From the NCBI GenBank assembly GCA_947649615.1, contig CANSSG010000002.1, forward strand, positions 62,001 through 126,000: a DNA stretch of 64,000 bases. Direction: 5' to 3'. Every line of letters begins with the position of its first letter. The first letter of the stretch is position 1. Source of the DNA: an uncultured Clostridia bacterium (GTDB lineage: Bacteria > Bacillota > Clostridia > Oscillospirales > Oscillospiraceae). This document shows positions 18,578-28,529 of this stretch, one piece after another. The notes beneath the pieces were generated by a model. That model was not told the DNA's origin. It was given only the letters and a program-made list of their open reading frames with translations, and did not search any database. The position numbers and the translations under genes are program-made.

Positions 18578-19333
18578 TTACAATCGGCCTAATTCCGTCG
18601 TATCTTTAGTGATAACCTGGTCATAAATCTTGCTCATCTGCGCCGCGCTCTGCAAGGCCCGCTGGGCGCTCATCATAGAGACCATTTCATGAACCATGTT
18701 GCTGTTGGAGCGCTCCACCCATTTGTGGTGGATAACGTAGTTTTCGCTGGCCTGGGGCTGCCCGCCGGTGAACAAGCCGTAGTCGTTGCGTTCCAGGGCG
18801 GCGTTGTCCTCAAAGGCGAAAATCCCCAGATCCGCCACATGGTTGCGGTTGTTCAGCGTATAGATGCCGCCGTCCACATCCACATAAATCTGGTCGGTAG
18901 GAAGCTGAATCGGCTGGTTGTTGACGTCCAGAACCCGTCCCTGGCCGGGGAGCACCAAATACAGCTCGTCGTCCAGGTTGAAGCTGCCCGCCCGGGTGTA
19001 GGCGATCTCCCCGTTCCACTCAATGGCGAAGAAGCCGTCCCCCTCAATGGCAAAGTCCAGCGGCAGCTCCGTCTCCTCCAAGGAGCCTTGGGTATAGTCG
19101 GTATACTGCTGGTCGGGGGCCAGGATATAGCTGATGGGACCGATTTCCTCGGTGTTCACCTTATCCTTGTTGCCCACCCGGCTGAGGACCGCCTCGCGGA
19201 AAGCGGTGCTGTCGGTGTACCGCTCGGACTTATAGCCAGCGGTAGAGATATTGGTCATGTTGTTGGCGATCACATCCAGCCGCCGCCCATGGCTGAGCAT
19301 GGCGGATGTCAACTGATAAAATCCTCTGAACAT
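18578..19333 (-). CDS. flhO: Flagellar rod protein FlhO (FlgF/FlgG family)
   Basis: 251 residues. It opens with RGFYQLTSAMLSHGRRLDVIANNMTN, the axial-protein helix, has FAIEGDGFFAI in the middle and ends with NMVHEMVSMMSAQRALQSAAQ. It lies directly upstream of flhP and after the sigma-28 gene, as in other Gram-positive flagellar loci. A GC-rich hairpin lies between it and flhP (about 18553-18569). Role: distal rod subunit below the hook. Confidence 0.9.
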   Translation of the reverse strand: MFRGFYQLTSAMLSHGRRLDVIANNMTNISTAGYKSERYTDSTAFREAVLSRVGNKDKVNTEEIGPISYILAPDQQYTDYTQGSLEETELPLDFAIEGDGFFAIEWNGEIAYTRAGSFNLDDELYLVLPGQGRVLDVNNQPIQLPTDQIYVDVDGGIYTLNNRNHVADLGIFAFEDNAALERNDYGLFTGGQPQASENYVIHHKWVERSNSNMVHEMVSMMSAQRALQSAAQMSKIYDQVITKDTTELGRL

Positions 19334-19360
19334 ATGTAGCCGCTCCTCTCGCGTTTCGGG

Positions 19361-20176
19361 TTACCTTTCCCCGTTCATATATTGCTGCATATACAGTTTA
19401 AGCTTCTGAATCGCCCGGGAGTGTATCTGGGAGATACGGGGTTCGCTGACCTCCATCACCTGGGCGATTTCCTTCATGCTGAGGTTTTTCCGGTAATACA
19501 GGGACACCACCATCTGCTCATTCTCCCGCAGGGACGCGATGCCGTCGGTCAAGGTATCCAGCAGTTCCCGCCGCAGCAGGGAATCCTCCGGCCGGCCCGT
19601 ACCGCCGCTGTCCGCCACATCCACCCCGCCCTGGTCCTGGTCGTCGAAGATAGAATCCAGGCTCAGCAGATTACATAAAGCAGAATTTGCCAAATCCTCC
19701 TGATACTGCTGGGACGTAACGCCAAGGCGCTGGGCAATCTCCTCGTCGGTAGGGCTGCGCCCCAGCTCGTTGTAAAGCTCCACGCTGGCCCGGTCGATCT
19801 CCCTGGCCTTGCGCCGTACGCTGCGGGGGACCCAGTCCTGGCGGCGGGCCAGGTCAATGACCGCGCCCCGGATCCGTTTAGAGACGAAGGTTTCAAACTT
19901 GATGCCCTTGCCGGGGTCGAACTTGTCGATCGCCCCCACCAGAGCCAACACGCCTTCATTGATGATGTCATCCACCTGGGCAAAGCTGGAGTAGACGCCC
20001 CGCACCTGCAAGGCAATGGACTTCACCAGCCCCACATACCGCAGCGCCAAGGTCCATTTCAGTTCTTGGCACCCGCTGGAACGGTAGAGCAGGAGGAGGT
20101 CCTCCTTGCTCATGGCGTCTAGCTGCTCCTGGGTATAGCCCAGCTCAGGGATCACCGGGGCGGCCCGGGCGCTCAT
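19361..20176 (-). CDS. fliA: Flagellar RNA polymerase sigma factor FliA (sigma-28/SigD)
   Basis: 271 residues. Region 2 includes [30 protein letters not shown] and [16 protein letters not shown]; region 4 ends with [38 protein letters not shown], each recognisable as the FliA/WhiG family. Its start overlaps the flhA stop codon by 4 bp. It should read the sigma-28-type promoters seen before fliD and flgM in this window and be held back by FlgM, encoded at 48325-48630. Confidence 0.96.
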   Translation of the reverse strand: MSARAAPVIPELGYTQEQLDAMSKEDLLLLYRSSGCQELKWTLALRYVGLVKSIALQVRGVYSSFAQVDDIINEGVLALVGAIDKFDPGKGIKFETFVSKRIRGAVIDLARRQDWVPRSVRRKAREIDRASVELYNELGRSPTDEEIAQRLGVTSQQYQEDLANSALCNLLSLDSIFDDQDQGGVDVADSGGTGRPEDSLLRRELLDTLTDGIASLRENEQMVVSLYYRKNLSMKEIAQVMEVSEPRISQIHSRAIQKLKLYMQQYMNGER

Positions 20177-22263
20177 ACCGCCGCCGCCTTTCTGGCGTCT
20201 CGGAGGGTAATATTGCCCAGGGATTGAATCTGTACATCGCTGGTAATCTCATTAAAGGCCAGCACGTACAAGTTGGGATAGAACTGGGCCAGCATCCGGC
20301 TGAAATAGACCCGGATCACCTGGCTGGTGAGCACAATGGGCGTCTGCCCCAGATCGTTAAACTTCTTAATCAATTCCGCAAGCTGCGTAACAATCTGCTG
20401 CATCAAATCCGGACCCATAGCCAGATAGATGCCCTGTTCGTTCTTGCTGAGGGAAGCGATAACCCGCTTTTCCACCTCGGCGTCCAGCGTAACCACCCGA
20501 AGCTGCCCATGCTCGCAGAACCGCCGGGTAATGGTCCGGCTGAGGGCGGCGCGGACGTTTTCGGTCACCATATCCAAATCCTTGGTTGCGCCCAAAGCGT
20601 CCACGGCAGTTTCCAGGATAGTCCCCAAATCCCGGATGGGTACGCCTTCCCGCAGCAGGTTCCGAAGGATGCGTTCCAGGTTGGCGTAGGACAGGAAATT
20701 GGGAATGGCCTCCTCCACCAGTTCGGGGGCGGTGCGCTTGAGGTTATCCACCAACTGGATGACCTCCGCCCGGCCCAGCAGCTCATAGGCGTGGGAACGG
20801 ACCACCTCGCTCAGATGGGTCTGCATAACAGACAAGGGGTCGATAACGGTATAGCCGTAAATCTCCGCCATTTCCTTGTTTTCCGGCAGAATCCACCGGG
20901 AGGGAATCCCGTAAGCCGGCTCCACGGTTTCGATGCCGTCGATCTCGCCGGTCGGATTGCTAGGTTCCAGCGCCAGGAAGTAATCCACCAGGATTTCGCC
21001 TCTGGCGACCTCCTCGCCCTTGATCTTCACCACATACTGGTTCGTACCCAAGGCGGAGGAGTCATGGAACCGGATCGACGGGATAACAAAGCCCATATCC
21101 TGGGCGTACTGCCGCCGGAAAATGACGATGCGCCCGATGAGCTTGCCGCCGCTGTTCTCGTCCACCATGGGAATCAGGCTGTAGCCAAACTCCATCTCGA
21201 TGGGGTCCACGGTCAGCAGGGTGTAAACATTATTAATATCCTTGTAGTACTCGTTGGCGGTAGGTGGCGCGCTCTCCTCCTGCTGCTGCACGGCGGCAGC
21301 GGCTTCGGCGGCGGCTTCCTCCACCTTTTTCTTATCGGAACGGCTGGTCATCACCCAGCCCGCCGCCGCAAAGCCAAAGCCTACAATCAGCAGCGGCGCG
21401 TGGGGCGTGCCGGGGATGCACCCCAGCAGGGCAATAACCATGCCCGCGGTAAGGATTGCCTTCGGCTGGCCGGTGAACTGGCGGACCACGTCGTCGTTCA
21501 GGCTTCCGTCGGAGACGGTCCGGGTCACCACCATGGCGGTAGCCGTAGAAATCATCAGAGAGGGGATCTGGCTGACCAGGCCGTCACCGATGGTCGCAAT
21601 AGAGTAGACCTCCAGCACGTTTTCGATGCCGTCCAGGGAGCCAAGGATAAGGCCGCCCACGAAGTTGATCGCGGTAACGATCAGGCTCAAGATGGCGTCG
21701 CCCTTGACGAACTTGGTCGCGCCGTCCATGGCGCCGTAGAAATCGGCTTCCTTCTGAATCTTAGCGCGGCGGGCCTTGGCCCCCTGCTCGTCAATCAGGC
21801 CCGATGACAAATCCGCGTCAATAGCCATCTGCTTACCAGGCATAGCGTCCAAGGTAAACCGGGCCGCCACTTCGGAAACGCGTTCCGCGCCCTTAGTGAC
21901 CACGATCATCTGCACCAGCACGATGATCAGGAAGATAATAACGCCCAGCACGATATTGCCCTGCGCGATCATCAGGCCGAAAGACCGGATGACCGAACCC
22001 GCATCGCCTCCGTTGCCCAAGATCTGCCGGGTAGTAGACACGTTCAGTCCCAATCGGAACAAGGTGGTAATCAGCAGCAGGGACGGGAAGATGGAGAAAT
22101 CCAGCGCGTCCGACACCGTCATGGTAATGACGAGGATCAGCATGGACAGCGAGATATTCACCACCAGCAGTACGTCCAGCAGCGCCACCGGCAGAGGCAC
22201 GATGATAAACAGGACAATGACGACAACTGCGAGTGCTATGCCGTTTTGGAGAATCCGCTTCAT
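20173..22263 (-). CDS. flhA: Flagellar export gate protein FlhA
   Basis: 696 residues from the ATG at 22263 ([17 protein letters not shown]), which follows GGAAAGGA; an upstream in-frame extension has no ribosome binding site and is poorly conserved in character. The N-terminal half has about eight membrane segments and the conserved FHIPEP-region acidic loop ([23 protein letters not shown]). The C-terminal half is the cytosolic ring that binds export chaperones. It lies directly upstream of fliA: flhF and flhG, usually between them, are missing. Confidence 0.96.
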   Translation of the reverse strand: MKRILQNGIALAVVVIVLFIIVPLPVALLDVLLVVNISLSMLILVITMTVSDALDFSIFPSLLLITTLFRLGLNVSTTRQILGNGGDAGSVIRSFGLMIAQGNIVLGVIIFLIIVLVQMIVVTKGAERVSEVAARFTLDAMPGKQMAIDADLSSGLIDEQGAKARRAKIQKEADFYGAMDGATKFVKGDAILSLIVTAINFVGGLILGSLDGIENVLEVYSIATIGDGLVSQIPSLMISTATAMVVTRTVSDGSLNDDVVRQFTGQPKAILTAGMVIALLGCIPGTPHAPLLIVGFGFAAAGWVMTSRSDKKKVEEAAAEAAAAVQQQEESAPPTANEYYKDINNVYTLLTVDPIEMEFGYSLIPMVDENSGGKLIGRIVIFRRQYAQDMGFVIPSIRFHDSSALGTNQYVVKIKGEEVARGEILVDYFLALEPSNPTGEIDGIETVEPAYGIPSRWILPENKEMAEIYGYTVIDPLSVMQTHLSEVVRSHAYELLGRAEVIQLVDNLKRTAPELVEEAIPNFLSYANLERILRNLLREGVPIRDLGTILETAVDALGATKDLDMVTENVRAALSRTITRRFCEHGQLRVVTLDAEVEKRVIASLSKNEQGIYLAMGPDLMQQIVTQLAELIKKFNDLGQTPIVLTSQVIRVYFSRMLAQFYPNLYVLAFNEITSDVQIQSLGNITLRDARKAAAV

Positions 22264-22411
22264 TGGCACTGTCCTTTCCAGAAATGAGCTTAAGGTAACA
22301 AACGCCGGGCCTGGCCCAGCCCCGCCCAAAGGCGGAAAACGCTGCGCCGCAAAGTTTCCCGGCGCATGCTTCTATATAAAAACGCCTGCTGTCAGGCTGG
22401 AATCAGCAGCA

Positions 22412-23485
22412 TCATTCCCCAGCGCCGCCGTCCTGGTCCAGCTTGAGCACATAGACCAAAACCTCGGCCACCGGGCCGTAAAGGTCGAAAGGAATCTGAT
22501 AATTCAGTTCCGTCTCGGCGTAAAGGCTTCTTGCCAGCGGCACGTTTTCCACCACGGCCACCCCGTTGTCCTCGGCCACCTGCACGATGCGCAGGGCCAA
22601 CTCGTCCAAGCCTTTCGCCACCACCACAGGCGCATCGTCCTGATCGGGTTTGTACCGCAGCGCCACCGCGACGTGTGTGGGGTTACGGATAACCACATCC
22701 GCGCCCGGCACCTGCTGCATCATACGCTGTTGGGCGCGGCGGCGCTGAATCTCCTTGATTTTCCCCTTGACCTGGGGATCGCCTTCGGTTTGCTTGTATT
22801 CTTCCTTGACTTCCTGTTTCGACATTTTGAGCTGCCGCTCATAGTCCCACCACTGGTAGAAGTAGTCCGCCGCCGCCAAGGCGATAAAGGCGATGGCCAC
22901 CCGCAGCACCAGGTTGAAAATGTCATCGACAAGAATGGCGCAGGCCTCGCTGATCTCCATATCCAGGAACCGTGCAAAGCCAAGGGCCACGCTTTGAAAG
23001 TAATCGTAAATTAAAAAGAGCAGGATGCCGATTTTCAGCAGTCCTTTCAGCGCCTCCACGACGCTGCGCAGGGAAAACAGCCGTTTAAAGCCCTGCAAGG
23101 GATTGATCCGGCTGAACTTAGGCTTCAGCGACTCGCCGCTGACCAGCAGCTTTGTCTGGGCAAAGGTGGCTGACACCGCCAGCACCAGGGTCACCAGCAG
23201 GAACGGCCCTGCCACGATAGCAACCGTCTTCAGCGCAAAATACGCCAGCGGCCGCAGGATGCCGGGCATATCCGCCGGCGCGGTGCTGGAAATGAACCCG
23301 AAACAGGTGCGGAACATGTTCTCCGCCTGTTCGCTTATCACATTCCCCATTACCCGGAACATCACCAAGCTTCCGATCAGCGTAGCGACGGCCACAACGT
23401 CCTTGCTCATCATGACGTTGCCCTTTTTTCGCTCGTCTCGCCGCTTTTTTGGGGTTGCTTTTTCGGTCTTGGATTCGCCGGCCAC
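22412..23485 (-). CDS. flhB: Flagellar export switch protein FlhB
   Basis: 357 residues with a GTG start. Four membrane segments in the first ~210 residues are followed by a cytosolic domain with the autocleavage site NPTH (268-271), intact. The N-terminus is the usual TEKATPKKRRDERKKGNV basic stretch. FlhB switches export from hook to filament substrates after cleavage and a signal from FliK. It lies 148 bp upstream of flhA in the operon. Confidence 0.96.
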   Translation of the reverse strand: MAGESKTEKATPKKRRDERKKGNVMMSKDVVAVATLIGSLVMFRVMGNVISEQAENMFRTCFGFISSTAPADMPGILRPLAYFALKTVAIVAGPFLLVTLVLAVSATFAQTKLLVSGESLKPKFSRINPLQGFKRLFSLRSVVEALKGLLKIGILLFLIYDYFQSVALGFARFLDMEISEACAILVDDIFNLVLRVAIAFIALAAADYFYQWWDYERQLKMSKQEVKEEYKQTEGDPQVKGKIKEIQRRRAQQRMMQQVPGADVVIRNPTHVAVALRYKPDQDDAPVVVAKGLDELALRIVQVAEDNGVAVVENVPLARSLYAETELNYQIPFDLYGPVAEVLVYVLKLDQDGGAGE

Positions 23486-23532
23486 CGGATGATCCCCCCT
23501 TTCCTAGGCCGCAGCCCTCTCCCGGCGGGGCG

Positions 23533-24294
23533 TCACCCCATCCCCTGGAGAAGGAATTGTATCTGCCGGAGCATCTCATTTTCCACATGGAGGAGATACT
23601 CGCTGAAGGGCGTCATCATCAGCAGAAGCAAGACCAATCCGATAATGACCTTCAGCTCAATATTGATGGCGAAAACATTGATTTGGGGGATCACCTTCAA
23701 TAGGATGCCCATGCCCACCTGTCCCAGCAGCTCCGCCGCCAGAATGGGAAGGCACAGCTTAATGCCCATAATGGTACACGCCACAAACAGTTCAATCAAC
23801 GCCTGAAAGGTATTCTGGCCGAAGGCCGCCTGCCCATAGGGCAACGCCTGCCCGGACGCCATAAAGACCCGCAGTAAGGTATGATGCCCATTTGCCGTAA
23901 AAAACAGCAGCATCATCAAGATGTTCAGCAGGGAGGCCGTCACTGTGGTAGACGCGTGGCTTCCCGGGTCATAGGTCTTGCCCATGCTCATACCCATCTG
24001 GATATCAATGGTCTCGCCGCCCAGCATGGGAATATAGAAGAAGAACACCATCACCAGCCCGGTCAGATACCCCACGCCGATCTCCAGGAAGATTTTCAGC
24101 CCCAGTTCCAGGATATGCCCTGGAACTGCAGGCCGGTAGCCGGTCATGGAATACACAGTAAAGCTCAGCAGCAGGATTAGCCCGCTTTTGACGATGCCGG
24201 GAATGCTCTGCCGACCGAAGATGGGGTTGAACAGCACAAAGCCGCTCATGCGGGAAAGAATCAGGATAAAGAGGGTAACCTGCGCCCAATCCAC
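23533..24294 (-). CDS. fliR: Flagellar export gate protein FliR
   Basis: 253 residues with a GTG start preceded by a G-rich ribosome binding site. Six hydrophobic segments; the conserved opening SRMSGFVLFNPIFGRQSIPG and PILAAELLGQVGMGILLKVIPQINVF are typical of FliR. It forms the core export gate with FliP and FliQ. The gene lies 11 bp after fliQ. Confidence 0.94.
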   Translation of the reverse strand: MDWAQVTLFILILSRMSGFVLFNPIFGRQSIPGIVKSGLILLLSFTVYSMTGYRPAVPGHILELGLKIFLEIGVGYLTGLVMVFFFYIPMLGGETIDIQMGMSMGKTYDPGSHASTTVTASLLNILMMLLFFTANGHHTLLRVFMASGQALPYGQAAFGQNTFQALIELFVACTIMGIKLCLPILAAELLGQVGMGILLKVIPQINVFAINIELKVIIGLVLLLLMMTPFSEYLLHVENEMLRQIQFLLQGMG

Positions 24295-24305
24295 GACGCC
24301 GCCCC

Positions 24306-24566
24306 CTAACCGCGCATCAGCTCATATAGCCCCCGGGTGTAATCCAGCAGGCTCTCCATCATCCATCCCCCGCCCACCAGCAGCACAATCATCACCACGG
24401 TAAGCTTAAAGATGAAAGACAAGGTCTGCTCATGGATCTGGGTCACAGCTTGGAAGATAGCCAGCAGGACGCCCACGGACATACTCAGCAGCAGCATCGG
24501 CGCACACAGCTTGATTACCACCCAAACGCCCTCCCGCAGGACTTGGGCCACCATTGTTGCATCCAC
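24306..24566 (-). CDS. fliQ: Flagellar export gate protein FliQ
   Basis: 86 residues with two membrane segments (about 14-38 and 50-75) and the family signature VLLAIFQAVTQIHEQTLSFI. GTG start, chosen because GGAGG lies nine bases upstream. It sits between fliP and fliR, as in nearly all flagellar loci. Confidence 0.94.
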   Translation of the reverse strand: MDATMVAQVLREGVWVVIKLCAPMLLLSMSVGVLLAIFQAVTQIHEQTLSFIFKLTVVMIVLLVGGGWMMESLLDYTRGLYELMRG

Positions 24567-24582
24567 GTCGAGCCGCCTCCTC

Positions 24583-25260
24583 TCACTTGACGGTCTGGAT
24601 CAACGTGGAGAACAGCAGGCTCCACCCATCCAGCAGGATAAACAGCAAAATCTTAAAAGGCGTAGAGATCATGGACGGCGGCAGCATAATCATACCCATG
24701 CTCATCAGCGTGGAGGAAACAATCACGTCGATAAGCATAAAGGGGATATACACCAAAAAGCCGATCCAGAACGCAGCCTTCAACTCGCTGGTGACGAACG
24801 CCGGGGCAATCACCAGCAGCGGCAGGTCCACCGCCTGGTCCAGCTCCTCCGAAGTCGTGGGTACCGGTTCTCCCGCCATGTTGCAGTATAGCTGTAAACT
24901 CCCAGGCTCGGTATTGCGCAGCATGAACTGCTTGAGCGGAAGCTGGACCTCGTCGAAAAATTCCTCCTGGGTAATCTCCCCCGCCACATAGGGGTCATAG
25001 GCGCTGTCCTTAATAAGCCCCAGGGTAGGGGTCATAGCAAACAGCGTCAGCACCAGGGCCATTCCCACCAGCACCGAGTTGGGCGGCGTCTGCTGGGTAC
25101 CCATGCCGGTGCGCAGGAAGGAGAGGGAGACCACAAACTTGGTAAAGGAGGTCATCATGACCATCAGCGTGGGCAGCAGGGTGACAACCACCAGCAGCAG
25201 GGTCACATCCAACGCCTGTATACTGTCGCCGTTTACGTTGATGATCGAGTCGGTTGACAC
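24583..25260 (-). CDS. fliP: Flagellar export gate protein FliP
   Basis: 225 residues with a GTG start nine bases after GGAGG. The protein carries the FliP signatures MMTSFTKFVVSLSFLRTGMG and PFMLIDVIVSSTLMSMGMIM. It lacks the cleavable signal peptide found in enterobacterial FliP and begins almost directly with membrane segment one. FliO, FliP, FliQ and FliR genes follow one another with short gaps. Confidence 0.95.
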   Translation of the reverse strand: MSTDSIINVNGDSIQALDVTLLLVVVTLLPTLMVMMTSFTKFVVSLSFLRTGMGTQQTPPNSVLVGMALVLTLFAMTPTLGLIKDSAYDPYVAGEITQEEFFDEVQLPLKQFMLRNTEPGSLQLYCNMAGEPVPTTSEELDQAVDLPLLVIAPAFVTSELKAAFWIGFLVYIPFMLIDVIVSSTLMSMGMIMLPPSMISTPFKILLFILLDGWSLLFSTLIQTVK

Positions 25261-25281
25261 GGGTATTCTCCTCCTCTCGGA

Positions 25282-25656
25282 CTATTTCTTGTCCCGAAAT
25301 TTCCGCAGGATGGCGCGAAAATCCGGACTTTCCCTCCCCGCGGCGTCCGCGCCGGGAGGGGGTACGGCCCATAAGGCCCCCTCCTCCTCCGTCAGTTCGG
25401 CCAGCAGGGAGAATCCGGAGGGAGAACTGCCAATCAAAAAGGTCCGCCCCGCCAGTTGGACCACCAGCAGGGCTTGGTCTCTGCCCACGGCCAGCCGCTC
25501 CACCACCTTCATCTGCCTCCGGTCTGCCGGAACGCCAAAGCGCCCGGCCAGCCCCGTACCGGCCCAGCGGGTGAACAGCCAGCAAGCCCCCAGCACCAGC
25601 AGCAGTACCGCCACCATGCCCAGCAGGCTCAGCAGAGAAAGGGTATCGCCGGTCAA
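25282..25656 (-). CDS. fliO: FliO-like flagellar biosynthesis protein
   Basis: 124 residues: one membrane segment (about 5-28), then a basic cytosolic region with DRRQMKVVERLAVGRDQALLVVQLAGRTFLIG, the short FliO/FliZ beta domain. Its start overlaps the cheY stop codon (ATGA). FliO helps assemble the FliP ring. The family is poorly conserved, but position directly before fliP makes the call secure. Confidence 0.85.
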   Translation of the reverse strand: MTGDTLSLLSLLGMVAVLLLVLGACWLFTRWAGTGLAGRFGVPADRRQMKVVERLAVGRDQALLVVQLAGRTFLIGSSPSGFSLLAELTEEEGALWAVPPPGADAAGRESPDFRAILRKFRDKK

Positions 25657-26018
25657 GGCTCGCCTACAATGGAGGTAACGGTCTTAAGCACGCGCTCGAT
25701 CTTGAAGGGCTTGACGATGAAGTCCTTCGCGCCGGAGCGGATGGCGTCGATGACCATGGTCTCCTGTCCCATGGCGGAACACATCACCACGTTGGCGTTG
25801 CCGTCGGCGGCGCGGATGGCCTTCAGGGCCTCCAGGCCGTCCATGTTGGGCATCGTGATGTCCATAAGCACCAGGTCGGGCTTCAGGCTGTTGTACTTCT
25901 CCACAGCGTCCGCGCCGTCCACGGCCTCATGCAGGTCGGTATACCCCGCCTTACTCAGACCGTCCTTGACCACCTTGCGCATAAAGGCGGCGTCGTCAAC
26001 CAATAAAATCTTAGCCAT
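25653..26018 (-). CDS. cheY: Chemotaxis response regulator CheY
   Basis: 121 residues, a single receiver domain. The acidic pair is in ILLVDDAAF, the phospho-acceptor Asp is in LVLMDITMPNMDG, the switch Ser in VMCSAMGQ and the Lys in FIVKPF. It lies between fliY and fliO, as in other Gram-positive operons. CheY-P binds the FliM/FliY switch; CheC and FliY remove the phosphate. Confidence 0.95.
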   Translation of the reverse strand: MAKILLVDDAAFMRKVVKDGLSKAGYTDLHEAVDGADAVEKYNSLKPDLVLMDITMPNMDGLEALKAIRAADGNANVVMCSAMGQETMVIDAIRSGAKDFIVKPFKIERVLKTVTSIVGEP

Positions 26019-26082
26019 TACAATACACCTTTTTCCTTTTCATTATTGTTGATAGGGTTATATGTTATACTGCCAAATTCTT

Positions 26083-27411
26083 TTAGAACTTTGTCAGTTC
26101 ATTGATATCGGGTTTTTGCAGGATTTCGGTAATCCGGATGCCGAAGTCGTCGTCGATAACCACCACGTCGCCTCTGGCGATGCACTGGCCGTTGACCAGC
26201 AGATCCACCGGCTCGCCCGCCAGCTTATCCAGCACCACCAGGGAGCCTTTGGAAAAGGCGATGATGTCCTGGATTTTCCGTCTGGTCCGACCGATTTCCA
26301 CCGCCACCTCCAGGGACACGCCCATAATGAGGTCCAGGTTTTCCTTCTGCTCCTGGCTCAGCCGGTTGTCGGCGCTAAGCGGCTCCATCTGGGGCTTCTG
26401 CGTATTGATAACCTTCGGCTCGACCGCCTGGGGCTGGGGCGGGTACATATAGTAAGGCGGATAGGGGGGATAGGGGGGATAGGGATACCCGCCCTGGCCC
26501 GGCTGCTGGGCCGGATAGGGGGGATACCCGGCCGGCGGATACCCCTGGGCCTGCTCCGCGCCGACCACAGGCTGGGGCGCAGGCGCCGCCGGTGCGGGGG
26601 CCGCAGCGCCGCCGCCCGCCATCATCCGTTCGATCTCCTCCTGGCTCATGGTGCCGCCGGAGGACGCCGCAGGCGCAGGCTCCGGCGCAGGCGCGCCGCC
26701 GCCCGCCAGCATCCGCTCGATCTCCTCCTGGCTCATAGTGCCGCCGGAGGACGCCGCAGGCGCAGGCTCCGGCGCGGGCGCCGCCGGCGCTGTCTCGCCG
26801 CCTGCATCCCCGTCCAGTTCCAGCCCCATGCCGGACACCAGTTCTCTGGCCAGTTCCACGCTCATGACGTTCATGAACTCGCTCTCTACCACGCCCTCGA
26901 TGCTCAACTGGAAGCTGACCACCACAATCGGTCCCGCTTCCACAGGGAAGTGTTCCCGGCGGACTTCGTCCAGGTCGTTTAACTCAAAGGACTCCGGCGT
27001 GGAAATGTTGACCATCCGCCCCAGCAGGTCGCTCAGCGCCGTGGAGGCCGCGCCCATCATCTGGTTCATGACCTCGCAGACCACGCTGATGCTCAGCTCG
27101 TCCAGTTGGAACTCCTCGTCGGGAGTCTCCGTGCCAAGCAGGATGTCAACGATGGACTTTACGTCGCTGCGCTTGAGCAGCATGATGTTGCTGCCCTCCA
27201 AGCCGCAGACGTATTTAATCTCTACGCCAACGGCCGGCTCGATCCGCCCCAGGGAAAAATCCTCCGCATTGATCACTTTGACGGTAGGCGTGGTAATGTC
27301 CACGCGGTGGTCGAGCATATTGGAAACCGCCGTGGCAGAGGAGCCAAGACTGATATTCATTGCCTCCCCAATGGCATCGATCGCCATTGGATTAAAGATT
27401 ACTTCTCCCAT
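26083..27411 (-). CDS. fliY: Flagellar motor switch phosphatase FliY
   Basis: 442 residues. Residues 1-200 are a CheC-type phosphatase with both ExxN sites intact (E16-N19 and E113-N116). Residues 355-442 are the FliN/SpoA domain (ENLDLIMGVSLEVAVEIG to ITEILQ). Between them is a long Pro/Ala/Gly/Tyr linker holding two copies of MSQEEIERM(L/M)AGG (226-238 and 255-267) and a Tyr-Pro tract (290-323). In Bacillus FliY a similar motif (SQDEIDALL) sits at the extreme N-terminus and binds CheY-P; here that N-terminal copy is absent and the motif appears in the linker, doubled. It lies 14 bp after fliM. Confidence 0.94.
   Translation of the reverse strand: MGEVIFNPMAIDAIGEAMNISLGSSATAVSNMLDHRVDITTPTVKVINAEDFSLGRIEPAVGVEIKYVCGLEGSNIMLLKRSDVKSIVDILLGTETPDEEFQLDELSISVVCEVMNQMMGAASTALSDLLGRMVNISTPESFELNDLDEVRREHFPVEAGPIVVVSFQLSIEGVVESEFMNVMSVELARELVSGMGLELDGDAGGETAPAAPAPEPAPAASSGGTMSQEEIERMLAGGGAPAPEPAPAASSGGTMSQEEIERMMAGGGAAAPAPAAPAPQPVVGAEQAQGYPPAGYPPYPAQQPGQGGYPYPPYPPYPPYYMYPPQPQAVEPKVINTQKPQMEPLSADNRLSQEQKENLDLIMGVSLEVAVEIGRTRRKIQDIIAFSKGSLVVLDKLAGEPVDLLVNGQCIARGDVVVIDDDFGIRITEILQKPDINELTKF
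26614..26787 (-). repeat. Tandem 87-bp duplication inside fliY
   Basis: Two adjacent 87-bp units (29 codons each) at 26701-26787 and 26614-26700 encode the repeated GTMSQEEIERM...AASSG segment. They are almost identical at the DNA level, which points to a fairly recent in-frame duplication. Confidence 0.85.
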
Positions 27412-27425
27412 CAGGATACGCTCCT

Positions 27426-28415
27426 TTACGCCTTAATGTATGTCTCACCGATTTTCACGGCCATTTGCTTGTTGTATATACCCATGCGTCCGTCGAACCA
27501 CCGGCGTCCGCTGATATTGAGGAAGATGGGGCTGTCCTTGGGCTGCTTGATATCCACCACGTCGCCCACGTTCAGATGATAGATGTCCCGGAGCTGGAGT
27601 TTGGTGCGGGCCAATTCCGCAATAATTTCCAAATCGGAATCCCGCAAAGAATCGAAGATTTCCTCCGACTTATCCTCCCCGGTATGCCGGTGTCCGCTGC
27701 TCTTGCTGATCTCGGTAAAGATATTGGTCAGCATTTCTCCCGGCAGGCACATGCTCAGCCGCCCGCTGCTGTTGGGAAAGCGGATATCCAGCCCCACGAT
27801 CACCACCGTGTCGTCGTATCCGATAAGCTGCACCAGGGTGGGGTTGGTCTCAGTGCGCACATAGGAGAAATTCAGGGTGATGTAGTTCTCCCAGCTCCGC
27901 CCCATGAACTCCACCATGTCGGTGATGATATCCCTGTACATGAACAGCTCCAGGTCCGTCATCTTATAGTCGGCGTCCAGGCTGTCGTCCGGCTCGCCCT
28001 CGCCGCCCATCATCCGATCCATCATGGTCAGCAGCACTGGCGTATCCAGGTGGATCAGTATGGGGGCTTCCTCCTGAAGCTCCTCCCGGTCGATCTTCGC
28101 CAAAGCCAGCACGTCGCCCTCATGCAGGGCGTTGGAGAACTCGTAGTAGTGCAACTCCTCAATGGACCCCACCTCGATTTCGCAGGTGGAATGGAACATG
28201 GCGTTCAGCCGCGAATTGATGACCCGGGTGTAGTTCTCATAAATACTGTTGAGTATCTTCAAGCGGTCTTTGCTGAACTTACGGGGACTGAAAAAGTCGT
28301 ATTTCTTATATTTTTTTTCTGGGGACTCCTCTTTTTTAGGGCCCTCCTCCAGACCGCCGCTCTGGGCTGCCGCCAGCAGGGCGTCAATCTGACTTTGTGA
28401 TAAGACTTCTGCCAT
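27426..28415 (-). CDS. fliM: Flagellar motor switch protein FliM
   Basis: 329 residues. The N-terminal CheY-P-binding peptide is present (LSQSQIDALLAA, residues 5-16). It is followed by the middle CheC-like domain without phosphatase residues, with the GGxG-type loop MDRMMGGEGE, and a C-terminal SpoA domain (LQLRDIYHLNVGDVVDIKQP). It forms the C-ring with FliG and FliY. Confidence 0.95.
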   Translation of the reverse strand: MAEVLSQSQIDALLAAAQSGGLEEGPKKEESPEKKYKKYDFFSPRKFSKDRLKILNSIYENYTRVINSRLNAMFHSTCEIEVGSIEELHYYEFSNALHEGDVLALAKIDREELQEEAPILIHLDTPVLLTMMDRMMGGEGEPDDSLDADYKMTDLELFMYRDIITDMVEFMGRSWENYITLNFSYVRTETNPTLVQLIGYDDTVVIVGLDIRFPNSSGRLSMCLPGEMLTNIFTEISKSSGHRHTGEDKSEEIFDSLRDSDLEIIAELARTKLQLRDIYHLNVGDVVDIKQPKDSPIFLNISGRRWFDGRMGIYNKQMAVKIGETYIKA

Positions 28416-28529
28416 ATTGTCTCCTTACTCCCAACATTGGATTCCAGAACGCCGCTCCTCCGGCGCCGCCGCGCGGCCCGGGAAACGGGGGCGCATCTGC
28501 TTTGACGGATATGGCGCGGAGCGCCTCGG

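Noticed and set aside
20224-21807. 527-codon plus-strand frame opposite flhA
   Set aside because: Antisense of a conserved gene with no recognised domain.
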